Positions 23,914 to 35,523 are shown, numbered from the stretch's first letter. The stretch: 64,000 bases of DNA from Myoxocephalus aenaeus (GCA_038501785.1 JBAMJR010000519.1:106001-170000); one strand, 5' to 3'. The notes: generated by a model not told the origin, from the sequence alone. A program made the numbers and translations.

Positions 23914-24202
23914 TGTAGGAGCCATTAGTTATGTCTGTGTATTTTATTATGATAGGTTATATATGGGGCACAGGTGAAATGGCCAGGTGGGTAATTATGC
24001 ATGGGTGACGGGGAGATCGCACGGTTTTTACCGAGAATGTACAAATTATATGTATAACCTGCAATACACTTAAACGGGAACATCACCCAAAGATACGAAC
24101 GGCCTGGACTCTCACCTGTAAACAAGCGCGTAGGAAACAGGACCTCTGGGTTAGGGTTAGGGTTAGGCCCAGCCGAGTGACTAGCGGAGATCAGTCACTA
24201 CA
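23914..24202. mobile_element. Solo LTR inside the minisatellite
   Basis: A 289-bp segment begins TGTAG and ends CTACA, the TG...CA pattern of long terminal repeats. It is flanked on both sides by ATGGT (23909-23913 and 24203-24207), a 5-bp target duplication. Removing the segment and one ATGGT restores an exact satellite unit (CATGGTTGTAACTTTAG), which shows the insertion point well. A TATATA motif lies near 23957 and three TTAGGG-like hexamers near 24150. No internal coding region remains. Orientation is not determined. Confidence 0.75.
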
Positions 24203-24225
24203 ATGGTTGTAACTTTAGTCATGGT

Positions 24226-24598
24226 TATAACTTTATAACAATTAATAACCCACGACTAACACTCTTAACAGGTAAAACATCACGACACAACAGTTTGTGA
24301 CACATAAACAATCTGTAACACTGATAATTGTACATTTATAAAATGACACCACATGCTGGGTAAATCTCACCCACTATCACAACGAGATGTGTTCACCTAC
24401 ATTCCCTGGGTCCTAAGTCCCTCCATGTTTAGCTTCCTAACACCTTCTATGTACCAGCGTGAGTGGAGAACAGCTGTTCTTTTCGGTGTCAATCAATGAA
24501 TGTGTTTACTAAAATAAAAATACTGTGATATACCGTGAAACCGGTAGAATCGTATAAAATACCGTGATATGAATTTTTGGCCATACCGCCCAGCCCTA
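24226..24598 (-). mobile_element. TIR element family, right copy (inverted partner at 17558-17930)
   Basis: It ends at GGCCATACCGCCCAGC and, reversed, matches the left copy in its outer 50 bp and in the block at 24226-24385. It abuts the minisatellite directly at GTTATAACTTTATAACAA. Together the two copies form inverted repeats about 6.3 kb apart with the grid1 exon between them. Confidence 0.65.
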
Positions 24599-25125
24599 AC
24601 AGCACCTCTCTAAACCCCCGGAATCTCGGAACACCTATTGTATGTCTTTATGTAACGGTTCTGTGACTCCCTTGGTTTTCCTTACAGAGGATGACATGAG
24701 ATCTGTTCCTCTGTGCTCTAGTCTGTGTGAGGGTCACAGCCCGTTGACTGCGTTGGGTCGTGACCCTTCAGACGTCTCGTCGCCGTCCGGCGGGTATCGG
24801 TTCTCCGTTCAGACGCAATCACCCGACTGCCGGTCTGGTTTGTTGAACCGCTCACAACAAGAGGAACCGCACTCACACGGCGGTTCTCCTGCTGACACTA
24901 ATCCGCTGTAACTCCTGTCGCTCCACGTTCTCTCATCCATTCAGTCTTTTCTCCTCAAACTCATTTAACCCTTCGATCCAGATTCAATCAGAACATTCAA
25001 CGTTCTTAATGATGCGCTGCTGGAAGTATGAACACGTACTCTGAGAAGTAAAGGAACCAACTAGAACCTTCCAGGGTTCTCTTAAGAGAACCTTTTTGGA
25101 TCCTTTTGTACAGGTTCTCCTGCCT
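24599..25125. other. Intron sequence, nothing recognised
   Basis: Single-copy intron. An 89-codon open frame at 24642-24911 shows no known domain. Confidence 0.5.
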
Positions 25126-25788
25126 CTTCGTAGCCTCTCCCCTCTTCGTCTCCTCTCCTCCCTCATCGTCTCCTCTCCTCCCTCATCGTCTCCTCTCCTC
25201 CCTCTTCGTCTCCTCTCCTCCCTCTTCGTCTCCTCTCCTCCCTCTTCGTCTCCTCTCCTCCCTCATCGTCTCCTCTCCTCCCTCATCGTCTCCTCTCCTC
25301 CCTCTTCGTCTCCTCTCCTCCCTCTTCGTCTCCTCTCCTCCCTCTTCGTCTCCTCTCCTCCCTCTTCGTCTCCTCTCCTCCCTCATCGTCTCCTCTCCTC
25401 CCTCATCGTCTCCTCTCCTCCCTCATCGTCTCCTCTCCTCCCTCTTCGTCTCCTCTCCTCCCTCTTCGTCTCCTCTCCTCCCTCTTCGTCTCCTCTCCTC
25501 CCTCTTCGTCTCCTCTCCTCCCTCTTCGTCTCCTCTCCTCCCTCTTCGTCTCCTCTCCTCCCTCTTCGTCTCCTCTCCTCCCTCTTCGTCTCCTCTCCTC
25601 CCTCATCGTCTCCTCTCCTCCCTCTTCGTCTCCTCTCCTCCCTCTTCGTCTCCTCTCCTCCCTCTTCGTCTCCTCTCCTCCCTCTTCGTCTCCTCTCCTC
25701 CCTCATCATCTCCTCTCCTCCCTCATCGTCTCCTCTCCTCCCTCTTCGTCTCCTCTCCTCCCTCTTCGTCTTCGTCTCCTCGCTCCGC
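25126..25788. repeat. 20-bp polypyrimidine minisatellite, about 33 copies
   Basis: The unit is CCTCTTCGTCTCCTCTCCTC or the CCTCATCG variant. One strand is almost wholly pyrimidine over 660 bp, which could support triplex-type structure. Long open frames in several directions are repeat artefacts. Confidence 0.96.
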
Positions 25789-26042
25789 GTGATGACTGAA
25801 ACGTTATGAGGTCGAGGCCCATTTATTCAGATTACCGGCTGGTTGTTGAGGGATGCAGGGCCAGATGGGCCCTCAGCTTTGTCTGTCAGGCCGAGTCCGT
25901 ACCGAGCGCTGATGATGATTAAAGAAGCTCCTTGGATCGCCTCCTCGCTCCTCTCATCCTTCCTCACCTCCCTGCTCCATTTCTTTAAAAAGAGCAATAA
26001 GTATCACAAAATGACTGTAATATATGTATGTGTGTATATATA

Positions 26043-26096
<54 letters not shown>

Positions 26097-26254
26097 TGAA
26101 TATAAATGGGGGGATTTGTTTTCAGGGCACTTTAAAAGGTGTCCTGAAACGACATTAATCCTTTTTTGTCCTTTAAAAAACTAGTGACTCAGCGTTCTGC
26201 ATTTTGCTCTTGAATCATCGGAAGGGTTTTCCATAATTCAGGGTGGATGTTTAT
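25789..26254. other. Intron sequence with (TA)n
   Basis: Single-copy sequence with a TA-rich run at about 26030-26092. Confidence 0.85.
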
Positions 26255-26778
26255 GCATTGTGGGTGGAGCTACATTGTGGGTGGAGCTACATTGTGGGTG
26301 GAGCTACACTGTGGGTGGAGCTACACTGTGGGTGGAGCTACACTGTGGGTGGAGCTACACTGTGGGTGGAGCTACATTGTGGGTGGAGCTACATGATGGG
26401 TGGAGCTACATGATGGGTGGAGCTACATTGTGGGTGGAGCTACATTGTGGGTGGAGCTACATGATGGGTGGAGTTACATGATGGGTGGAGCTACATGATG
26501 GGTGGAGCTACATGATGGGTGGAGCTACATGATGGGTGGAGCTACATGATGGGTGGAGCTACATGATGGGTGGAGCTACATGATGGGTGGAGCTACAATG
26601 TGGGTGGAGCTACATTGTGGGTGGAGCTACATGATGGGTGGAGCTACATTGTGGGTGGAGCTACATGATGGGTGGAGCTACATGATGGGTGGAGCTACAT
26701 TGTGGGTGGAGCTACATGATGGGTGGAGTTACAATGTGGGTGGAGCTACATGATGGGTGGAGCTACATTGTGGGTGGA
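26255..26778. repeat. 17-bp minisatellite, about 31 copies
   Basis: The unit is GTGGGTGGAGCTACATT or ATGGGTGGAGCTACATG. The two forms alternate in blocks. Confidence 0.95.
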
Positions 26779-27298
26779 AATTCAGAAACCCACTGTGACC
26801 TCACGGAGGAGGATTTGAGTCCTCAAACAACGCGTCTTATGATTTATTATCATGCGTTTCCTCCAGTCCAGCAACACGTGTACATTATTGCTCTTCACAC
26901 GTAAACAGTCTTTTCAAAGTAAACTTCAAACTACGCGGTCGGGTTAAAGGTCGTCGTTTGGGTTAAAATACCAGCTGAGTGGTCTAGTTCAGGTGCACAG
27001 AATCAGGAGTGGAGCTGAAGACCTGCAGGCGTTCTGGTGGCTGCTCTCTGAATGGAAACGTTCCCAGGAGGCCGTCATCAGAGCCACTGACATACAATCC
27101 ATACGCACAATCCATACGCTGCTCTTTGCATTCTGGCTTCTGTCTGCAGATTAGAAAGTCAGGCCTGAAGGTCACGAGGAAAGGTCAGAGGTCACCGGAC
27201 AGAAACATCAGTACCAAGAGACCATGAACACCCTCAGAGCGTGTCATGGGATCCAGTGTGTGTGTGTGTACGGACCCTTTATTTGGGACACAGCAAAG

Positions 27299-27301
<3 letters not shown>
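26779..27301. other. Intron sequence, nothing recognised
   Basis: Single-copy sequence; no element seen. Confidence 0.5.
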
Positions 27302-27393
<92 letters not shown>

Positions 27394-27480
27394 CAGGATG
27401 GATTCCGTGATGGTATCAATATGGCCGCCGCCGTGCGTCCACTGAGCGTGACGCAGCAACTCAGCCATCAAAGCTGCAGA

Positions 27481-27540
<60 letters not shown>

Positions 27541-27656
27541 CGGACAGACGGGCTGTGCAGTGCGCTCTGGGAAACGGTGTTTTTCATCAACACCCAATCA
27601 GAGGCAGCTGTCAGGTGGAACAGAAGGGGAGGAACGCTGATAAAGACATCGACACG

Positions 27657-27689
<33 letters not shown>

Positions 27690-27690
27690 G
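27302..27690. repeat. Cluster of three dinucleotide microsatellites
   Basis: (CA)n at 27302-27391, (CA)n at 27481-27538 and (GT)n at 27658-27690 within 390 bp. The last is inverted relative to the first two. Confidence 0.95.
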
Positions 27691-27844
27691 TGCGTAAACA
27701 AAGAAACACCTCTTTCTCTGCCAATCTGTTTGTAAGACACACACAGATGTCCTAACCTGACCTTCTTAAAGGGAAAGCGTAGCAGAAAGACCAGAATCAA
27801 ATCAGCTGTTAATTCACAACGACTTCAGATTGAAAACGTTCTCC

Positions 27845-28135
27845 AGCAATAATAATAATAATTATTATTATTATGATACTACTACTACTACTACTACTAC
27901 TAATTATTATTATTGTTATGATACTACTACTACTACTACTACTACTAATTATTATTATTGTTATGATACTACTACTACTACTACTACTAATAATAATTAT
28001 TATTACTACTACTACTACTATTACTACTACTACTACTAATAATTATTATTATTATTATTATACTACTACTACTACTATTACTACTACTACTACTAATAGT
28101 ATTAATAATATTATTATTATCATTTATAATATTAT
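27845..28135. repeat. Compound (ATT)n/(ACT)n tract
   Basis: Alternating blocks of AAT, ATT and ACT trinucleotides. A block with TTATGATACTACTACTACTA recurs three times at about 40-bp spacing. Confidence 0.95.
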
Positions 28136-28486
28136 ATGTATAAATATAATACACATAGTACACATGTACATACCATTCATAATATTATATAATACATGAT
28201 GTGTGGTGATGAAGCCACGGCTGCTGTCCGTGGTGCTGAAGTACGAGTCGATCACACAACGCTGTTTTCTCAAAGGCGCCAGTATGACGTCGTACTAGTA
28301 CGAGTACTGGTAGTTGTACTAGGAGTTGTACTAGTTATTGTACTAGTTGTTTGACTAGTTGTACTACTTGTGCTAGTAGTTGTCCTAGTTGTACTAGTAG
28401 TAGTACTAGTAGTAATACCAGTAGTTGAACTAGTAATTTCATGTATGTATGTAAAAATATGTACTATGACAATAATTGAATCTTAA
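28136..28486. repeat. Irregular GTACTAGTAGTTGT-rich tract
   Basis: From about 28285 to 28436 the sequence is an irregular mix of ACTAGT, TAGTTGTACT and related motifs. The rest is AT-rich and not tandem. Confidence 0.7.
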
Positions 28487-28806
28487 TTCTTAGATGTGTA
28501 GTTGTGTAGTTGTGTAGTTGTGTAGGTGTGTAGTTATGTAGTTGTGTAGTTGTGTAGCTGTGTAGGTATGTAGGTGTGTAGTTGTGTAGTTGTGTAGCTG
28601 TGTAGCTGTGTAGCTGTGTAGTTGTGTAGTTGTGTAGCTGTGTAGCTGTGTAGCTGTGTAGCTGTGTAGCTGTGTATCTGTGTAGGTGTGTGTAGCTGTG
28701 TGTAGCTGTGTGTAGCTGTGTGGTTGTGTAGCTGTGTAGCTGTGTAGCTGTGTAGTTTTGTGTAGTTGTGTAGCTGTGTAGCTGTGTAGTTGTGTAGCTG
28801 TGTAGT
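28487..28806. repeat. 10-bp minisatellite, about 31 copies
   Basis: The unit is GTGTAGCTGT or GTGTAGTTGT, with occasional GTGTAGGTGT and 2-bp insertions (TGTGTAG). Confidence 0.94.
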
Positions 28807-29434
28807 TTAATTACTTCATCAATAACTGGTCAGATTGTCGTTTTGGAAGAAGCAGACTCATGAAACATGAAACGTTGAAATGCATTGTGGGTTCCAGTTA
28901 GTTATTGGTTCACTTCCCAACATGAAGGTGTGAGTGCTGCTCTTCACCCTCCTCTTCATCGTTTCATGACCTCATCCTGTCCGTCTGGCTCGTAGATCTC
29001 AGGGAGAACCTTGTTGTTCTGCTGTCTGAATGATGAAGGTTCTCCTGGAGAACTCAAACAGCTGATCTGTTCACCTGCAGCGTGCGTCTTCTGAGCCGTT
29101 TACATAATTCACCCGCTGCTCCTTACTTTGACTGTTTAGAGCTCTCTGCCCCTCTTCCTCTTCCTCTTCCTCTTCCTCTTCGAGCCCCATCAGGAGAGGA
29201 GTGAACCATCCTGAGCGCCGCTCGGGGAACCTTCATGCATATTTAAGGCCCAGACGACCCGCTGTGAGACAGCGGCTCGTTGGTTCTCGGCTCGTTAGCT
29301 CGTTAGCTCGCTAGCTCGTTAGCTCGTTAGCTCGTTGTGTCTGAACACACAACGTTCCCCCGCCTGACTCGCAGCTGGAAGACGCTTCTGTTGGAACTGA
29401 ACTCTCGTTTAGTTTTGAAATACATAAAAGCTCT
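28807..29434. other. Intron sequence with short CTCTTC and CTCGTTAG repeats
   Basis: Mostly single copy. Small tandem runs occur at 29152-29180 (CTTCCT) and about 29275-29335 (TCGTTAGC). Confidence 0.65.
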
Positions 29435-29530
29435 TTAGGCCCAAGCCCAAAAATAATCTTGTTTTTAAAAACTGAAACCTAATTATCTCCGCAACCACAG
29501 GGTTGTTTAACTTCATTTAAATTGCTACAA
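29435..29530 (+). mobile_element. Dispersed AT-rich repeat family, copy 4 (diverged)
   Basis: The core reads ATCTCCGCAACCACAGGGTT. An upstream TTTAGGCCCAAGCCC resembles the TTTAAGCCCC start of other copies. Divergence is higher than in copies 1-3. Confidence 0.4.
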
Positions 29531-31007
29531 TACCGTAACCCCTGTGAGGAGAGAGCTATGTTTTTTTAAAGTAACCGTTAAGTTTAAGTACTTACGTTTA
29601 AGTACCCCTTACAACGTCGGAGTTCACTAACAGACACATCCCCGTAGCGGTAAGGCTTGTGTGAGTCTAACAAAGCAATACAAATCATTCATTTCTCCCT
29701 ATTAGTACTTGTAAAGTCACAAAACGGCCGGAGTTCTTTTCTTATTTTTCCCGGCGCGTCATACAACACATGTGGAAGCTGCTGAACATTTCAATACCCA
29801 GCATGCCTGATTCTGACACTGTTTTGGCATAAAATAAGTAATTTTTCCATTTTTGAACTGAACAACACAGTTTTTTGACTGAAACTCCTTCCTAACATGC
29901 CAATGCTTTGATTTATTGTGATTCTTGATTCTTTAGGTCCTAATCTTTCCAAAAAGGTGCCTTAGTAATATGTGGGCTGTTGTTAAGGCCCTGGACCATA
30001 CAGTTTGAACAACTCTGGGACCGCTCCAGGAGGCATTTTGGGGAATCTGGCTCATACCATGCTGGATGTTCATAGTTATGATCAAAATATGTTTTACACA
30101 AGTATTGGAACTCATTTGGGGTTCATGGTGTCTACTTGAACACGGGGAACAAGAGGTACAGAAGGCTTTCAGCCCCCATGTATGGGCCCTCTGGGGCCCA
30201 GAAGGAAGTCACATTGACATCAGAGTCGTTTCAACACGCCGTGCTTCTCTCCATGTCCTGCTGTGTGGTATTAATGTGTCACGTTGTCGTCATTAATTAA
30301 TAAAGCATCACATTGTGTGGACACCTGCTGGCTCCATATGTAGTCCTCTCTCTCTCTCTCTCTCGCTCTCTCTCTCGCTCTCCTTTTGATGTCTCTGTTT
30401 TCTAATCGTCTCGGGAAGGCGGAGTCAGGGTTTGTTTTCCTCCGCGATCACAAAACCCTTTGATAGCAGATGCCGACACATATCTCCGTGGTGCGTTCAG
30501 GAAGCCGGCCGTTGCCCGTAGACGGAGAAGCTAATGCGGGTTCACCTCCTGACAAGAGTCAGCTGACTTTCCTCTTCACCGGTTGACCTCAACCTCATGC
30601 AGCGGGATTTGAACATAACAAAAGTGAGAACAACGTTTCATACCAGCAGCGATGCAAATATGAAATACTGTGGAGAGTTAGAATATATTCCTGCAGGCCA
30701 GAGGAACAAATCTGTTTGACCCGGAGCAGTGTCTGTCAGTCTGTCTCCTAAAGCTGCTGTATGACATGTTAATGAGTGACCTTTACAGCATATGGTTTTA
30801 TTGTGAAAGGTAAGAACAGAAGGAGCCTTTGTCAAGGTTGAAAAGAGTAACACAGTTTGTCGTCTGGGGTAGTGCTGCTCTGTGTGGGCTTCAGGGAGTC
30901 GGAGACTTAGAAATGTCAAACTTTGTTAGGGATCTACTTCTGGCCTGTGGCTGCTTCTCTGGCTTCTACAGCCTCACTGAAGGGGAATCGAGCCATTCTG
31001 AAGTGTG
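29531..31007. other. Intron sequence with a (CT)n tract
   Basis: Single-copy sequence, including a CT run at 30343-30385. No gene is recognised. Confidence 0.6.
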
Positions 31008-31505
31008 TTAAAGCTGCATTCTCTCTCCTGACCACCGGGGGGCGACTCCTCTGGTTGTATAGAAGTCTATGCTTCATGTGTTAAAGTTGCATTCTCTCTC
31101 CTGACCACCGGGGGGCGACTCCTCTGGTTGTATAGAAGTCTATGCTTCATGTGTTAAAGCTGCATTCTCTCTCCTGACCACCGGGGGGCGACTCCTCTGG
31201 TTGTATAGAAGTCTATGCTTCATGTGTTAAAGTTGCATTCTCTCTCCTGACCACCAGGGGGTGACTCCTCTGGTTGTATAGAAGGCTATGCTTCATGTGT
31301 TAAAGCTGCATTCTCTCTCCTGACCACCAGGGGGTGACTCCTCTGGTTGTATAGAAGGCTATGCTTCATGTGTTAAAGCTGCATTCTCTCTCCTGACCAC
31401 CAGGGGGTGACTCCTCTGGTTGTATATAAGTCTATGCCTCATGTGATAAAGCTGCATTCTCTCTCCTAACCACTGGGGGTGACTCCTCTGGTTGTATAGA
31501 AGTCC
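31008..31505. repeat. About 72-bp tandem repeat, seven copies
   Basis: The unit contains CTCTCTCCTGACCACC, a G-rich GGGGGCGACTCCTCTGG and TTGTATAGAAG. The same unit reappears in tandem at 53398-53645, 22 kb away, so it is a dispersed sequence that has amplified locally twice. Confidence 0.93.
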
Positions 31506-31706
31506 CCCCTGCTTGAGATTGAGCCTCCAACAATAGAGCTCTGAGTCTCTCTCTCTCTCTCTCTCTCTCTCGGCTCACTCGGCCAGTTAATTGTTGCTGC
31601 TTGCACCTCGGGGTCGGTCTCAGGCTGCTTTTAACCTCTCGTGACAGACCGCCAAAATAAAGTCCTTCCGGTCTCTTCCCCCACGCTGTAAACATATTCT
31701 GACTTG
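31506..31706. other. Intron sequence with (CT)n
   Basis: Contains a CT run at about 31545-31572 and otherwise single-copy sequence. Confidence 0.8.
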
Positions 31707-32135
31707 CTGAGGCAAGGCAAGTTTATATGTAGAGCACATTTCAACAACAAGGAGATTCAAAGTGCTTCACATGAAACCATTAAAAGCATCAAAACATAAT
31801 GCAGAGAAAACAATATTTAAAAACAATAAGAACATCATTTTAAAACATTAAAAAAAACAGTCAAGAAGCAACAAAATAGAATAAAAGTTGCAATTTAAGA
31901 AATAAAATGCAGTAGTGAGATGCAGAAATGTATTGATATCATTGAATGTCGTTCAAGGCAACAGCAAACAGAAAAGTCTTCAATCTGGACTTAAAGGAGC
32001 TGATGGTCTCTGAGGGTCTCTAGTGGTCTCTGAGGGTCTCAGCAGACCTGCAGCTTTCAGGGACCTTGTTCCAGATATGTGGAGCAGAAAAGCTCAACGC
32101 TGCTTCTCCATGTTTAGTTCTGGCTCTTGGAACAG
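31707..32135 (-). mobile_element. Dispersed fish repeat (GGCAAGTTTATATGTAGAGC type)
   Basis: Starts with GGCAAGTTTATATGTAGAGC and continues with CAAAGTGCTTCACATGAAA, a pattern common in teleost interspersed repeats (recognised from recall, not searched). It runs into GACCTGCAGCTTTCAGG and then into the 44-bp array. Orientation is assumed from the LINE fragment downstream. Confidence 0.5.
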
Positions 32136-32838
32136 GAAGTAGACCAGTCCCAGACCACCTGAGGGGTCTGATGGTTCATAAGGTAGACCAGTCCCAGACC
32201 ACCTGAGGGGTCAGATGGTTCATAAGGCAGACCAGTCCCAGACCACCTGAGGGGTCTGATGGTTCATAAGGTAGACTAGTCCCAGACCACCTGAGGGGTC
32301 AGATGGTTCATAAGGTAGACCAGTCCCAGACCACCTGAGGGGTCAGATGGTTCATAAGGTAGACCAGTCCCAGACCACCTGAGGGGTCAGATGGTTCATA
32401 AGGTAGACCAGTCCCAGACCACCTGAGGGGTCTGATGGTTCATAAGGTAGACCAGTCCCAGACGACCTGAGGGGTCAGATGGTTCATAAGGTAGACCAGT
32501 CCCAGACCACCTGAGGGGTCAGATGGTGCATAAGGTAGACCAGTCCCAGACCACCTGAGGGGTCAGATGGTTCATAAGGCAGACCAGTCCCAGACCACCT
32601 GAGGGGTCAGATGGTTCATAAGGCAGACCAGTCCCAGACCACCTGAGGGGTCAGATGGTTCATAAGGTAGACCAGTCCCAGACCACCTGAGGGGTCAGAT
32701 GGTTCATAAGGTAGACCAGTCCCAGACCACCTGAGGGGTCAGATGGTTCATAAGGTAGACCAGTCCCAGACCACCTGAGGGGTCTGATGGTTCATAAGGT
32801 AGACCAGTCCCAGACCACCTGAGGGGTCAGATGGTTCA
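32136..32838. repeat. 44-bp minisatellite, about 16 copies
   Basis: The unit contains GACCAGTCCCAGACCACCTG and GATGGTTCATAAGG. It lies inside interspersed-repeat sequence, between the dispersed repeat and the reverse-transcriptase fragment. Confidence 0.93.
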
Positions 32839-32839
32839 G

Positions 32840-33086
32840 TGAGCCAGTGGAAGCATGTAGATGTTGAGCAGAAGAGGCCCCAGTATTGAGCCTTGGGGAA
32901 CACCACATGTCATCCTAGTCAGCTCTGATGTGTAATTAGCTACCGACACAAAGTATTGTCGGTCCTTCAAGTAGGATTCAAACCAGTTAAGTGCTGCAGA
33001 GAGTCCTACCCAGAATTCAGTCTGTCTAGTAGTATGTCATGATCGACCGAGTCGAATGCAGCACTGAGATCCAGTAATACTAAGAC
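32840..33086 (-). pseudogene. Non-LTR retrotransposon reverse-transcriptase fragment
   Basis: Read on the - strand, this encodes part of a LINE reverse transcriptase that copies RNA into DNA at the insertion site. The first part gives VLLDLSAAFDSVDHDILLDRL, the A-motif region with its catalytic Asp. After a frame change near 33008 the second part gives WFESYLKDRQYFV and then GVPQGSILGP, the canonical non-LTR block. The B-to-C region with the YADD motif is absent: after MLPL the sequence turns into the 44-bp satellite. The piece is therefore truncated and frameshifted, about 80 codons of a protein of several hundred. An L2/CR1-like or Rex-like clade is plausible but cannot be fixed. Confidence 0.85.
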
Positions 33087-33149
33087 ATATATAGTGAGTG
33101 AGATATGTTTTAACGTGTGTTGGTAGAATATCCACGCAGCAGGAGGATG
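33087..33149. other. Short intron stretch
   Basis: Spacer between the LINE fragment and the next satellite. Confidence 0.5.
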
Positions 33150-33537
33150 TCTTCAGATGGTGATCATGTCTTCAGATGGTGATCATGTCTTCAGATGGTG
33201 ATCATGTCTTCAGATGGTGATCATGTCTTCAGATGGTGATCATGTCTTCAGATGGTGATCATGTCTTCAGATGGTGATCATGTCTTCAGATGGTGATCAT
33301 GTCTTCAGATGGTGGTCATGTCTTCAGATGGAGGTCATGTCTTCAGATGGTGATCATGTCTTCAGATGGTGATCATGTCTTCAGATGGAGATCATGTCTT
33401 CAGATGGAGATCATGTCTTCAGATGGAGATCATGTCTTCAGATGGAGATCATGTCTTCAGATGGTGATCATGTCTTCAGATGGTGATCATGTCTTCAGAT
33501 GGAGATCATGTCTTCAGATGGTGATCATGTCTTCTGT
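33150..33537. repeat. 19-bp minisatellite, about 20 copies
   Basis: The unit is TCTTCAGATGGTGATCATG, with GGAGATCATG and GGTGGTCATG variants. TGATCA and CATG make short palindromes in each copy. Confidence 0.95.
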
Positions 33538-34068
33538 AGCTGATTGAATGTGTCATGATATTTGAATGGATGTTATTTAAAGACGAGAACACACATCCTG
33601 CTGGTCTAGTTGGTTCATTCTCACGCTTCAGTCTGTGAAGTCGTGTTGGGAAGGAGATGATGAAGAGGATCCCTGATGAGGAAGATGACCCCTCTGCTCC
33701 CATACAGGAAGTAGAACTCAAACACACTGAATATGAATCAGAGGCGTTGGTTATCACTTCTCCTCCGTGATGTTCTTCTGGATATTGTGATTGTTTTATG
33801 ATAGTAGACAATAGTTTTGCTGCGTTCTCTCTTTCTGGAACCAGAACTTTCTCCAAAGAGAGATTCATTCTTTAGACTATCACTAAACAAAGTATGCAAC
33901 TTAAAATATATAAATATGAGACCAGACTAACCATCTAGTTTTCAGGCAGGAAGTAAATATTGTTCTTGAACTTTTTACTCCTCTTTCCATTCCTTCTCTT
34001 TCCATTCCTCCTCTTATTCTCCTCTTTGTCTTCTCCTCTCTGATTGGCTGCTCTGACACAGTGATGAG

Positions 34069-34071
<3 letters not shown>
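33538..34071. other. Intron sequence, nothing recognised
   Basis: Single-copy sequence; no gene seen. Confidence 0.5.

Positions 34072-34126
<55 letters not shown>
34072..34126. repeat. (GT)n microsatellite
   Basis: An uninterrupted GT run of about 27 units. Confidence 0.97.
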
Positions 34127-34127
<1 letters not shown>

Positions 34128-34537
34128 AGATCTGTCTTCATTAAGCTCTCTGTCTCTCTCTGCATACATTTGCATGAATGAATGTAAATGTTGATTTGGC
34201 CGCTGTGAGTTCACATGAATCTCTCTTTCTTCTTCTCAGGCGTCTCGTGATAGTAAACTGATGCTGCTCTTCATCCTCTTCCTCCTCCTCTTCCAGCATC
34301 ACTTAATGCAGACATGTGATCGTGTGTTTTATTCATCACACACAACACAATCCTGTTTATATTGTATATACAATATATTATACAATATAATATACAATAA
34401 AACAAACAATATAATATATAATATAATATACAATGTGTGTGTGTCCTCGTGTGACATTTATAAATTTATCTCTAGATAAAGTAAAGACTTTAAGAGACAC
34501 TCTTCTCTTCTCTCATTCTTCTTGAATGAAGAAGTCA
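34127..34537. other. Intron sequence with AT-rich palindromic tract
   Basis: 34360-34435 consists of short ATATAC/AATATA repeats. The rest is single copy. Confidence 0.6.
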
Positions 34538-34853
34538 ACTCTTCTCTCCACTCGTCTTCCTCTTCTCTCCACTCGTCTTCCTCTTCTCTCCACTCGTCTT
34601 CCTCTTCTCTCCACTCGTCTTCCTCTTATCTCCGCTCGTCTTCCTCTTCTCTCCGCTCGTCTTCATCTTCTCTCCGCTCGTCTTCCTCTTCGTCTTCCTC
34701 TTCTCTCTGCTCGTCTTCCTCTTCTCTCCGCTCGTCTTCCTCTTCTCTCCGCTCGTCTTCCTCTTCTCTCCGCTCATCTTCCTCTTCCTCTTCCTCTTCT
34801 CTCCGCTCGTCTTCCTCTTCCTCTTCCTCTTCTCTCCGGTCCTCTCTGCAGAG
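34538..34853. repeat. 21-bp pyrimidine-rich minisatellite, about 15 copies
   Basis: The unit contains CTCTCCGCTCGTCTTCCTCTT, with extra CTTCCT hexamers near 34690, 34790 and 34820. The open frames on both strands are repeat artefacts. Confidence 0.93.
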
Positions 34854-35523
34854 CGTGACATGTTGAGACGTTTCATGGCGACGGCGTTCCTCTTCAATCG
34901 GACCGCTGCTCACTTCCTGCTTCGGTCACAAAGTGCTGCTCCGTGATTGGTCGGGACGTGAACATCAAACGTAGCGATACCGCCATGATCTCTTAAAAAA
35001 TAAAATGAATATATGGATAATCAAACCAAATTATACCATATTCCACACGGTAACTCGTCTCATGAAGAGAAGAGCAACCGGATGGGGAACAGATTCATGG
35101 AAAAGATCTCTAGAAATCATTCTTCATGGCTTAAAATCACCACAATATCAGTTTATAATAAACCAACCATGGAGCTGATGATCTAAACAAATAATAGCAG
35201 AACTTTCAAATCCATATAGCGGGGTAATATGGCGGCCATTTTGATGTGTGTCGTTGTAGCAGGCTAACTTCAATATGAACGAAACTGAGCACTGTCACCA
35301 GTGTAGCATGAAAGCGTGGTGGAATTAGCATGCTAGTTAGCCATCTATCTGGCAGCAAATAGCTAGCTGGTTAGCTTCCCAGCTAGCTATTTCCACCATG
35401 CTTTAATGCAACACTGCTGCAGAAGATGTGCCAAACAGCGGGCTGTGGGCCGCCGGCTCTAACGATCCCTCCGCCTCACTCCGCCTCACTCCCCACGAGC
35501 TAACGCTAGCTCGCTTGCTAACC
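34854..35523. other. Intron sequence with an imperfect hairpin
   Basis: Mostly single copy. Near 35300-35325 CAGTGTAGCATGAAAGC and GTGGTGGAA are matched in inverse by TTCCACCATGCTTTAATGC at about 35391-35410, giving arms of about 26 bp with several mismatches. It may be a small MITE remnant. Confidence 0.5.
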
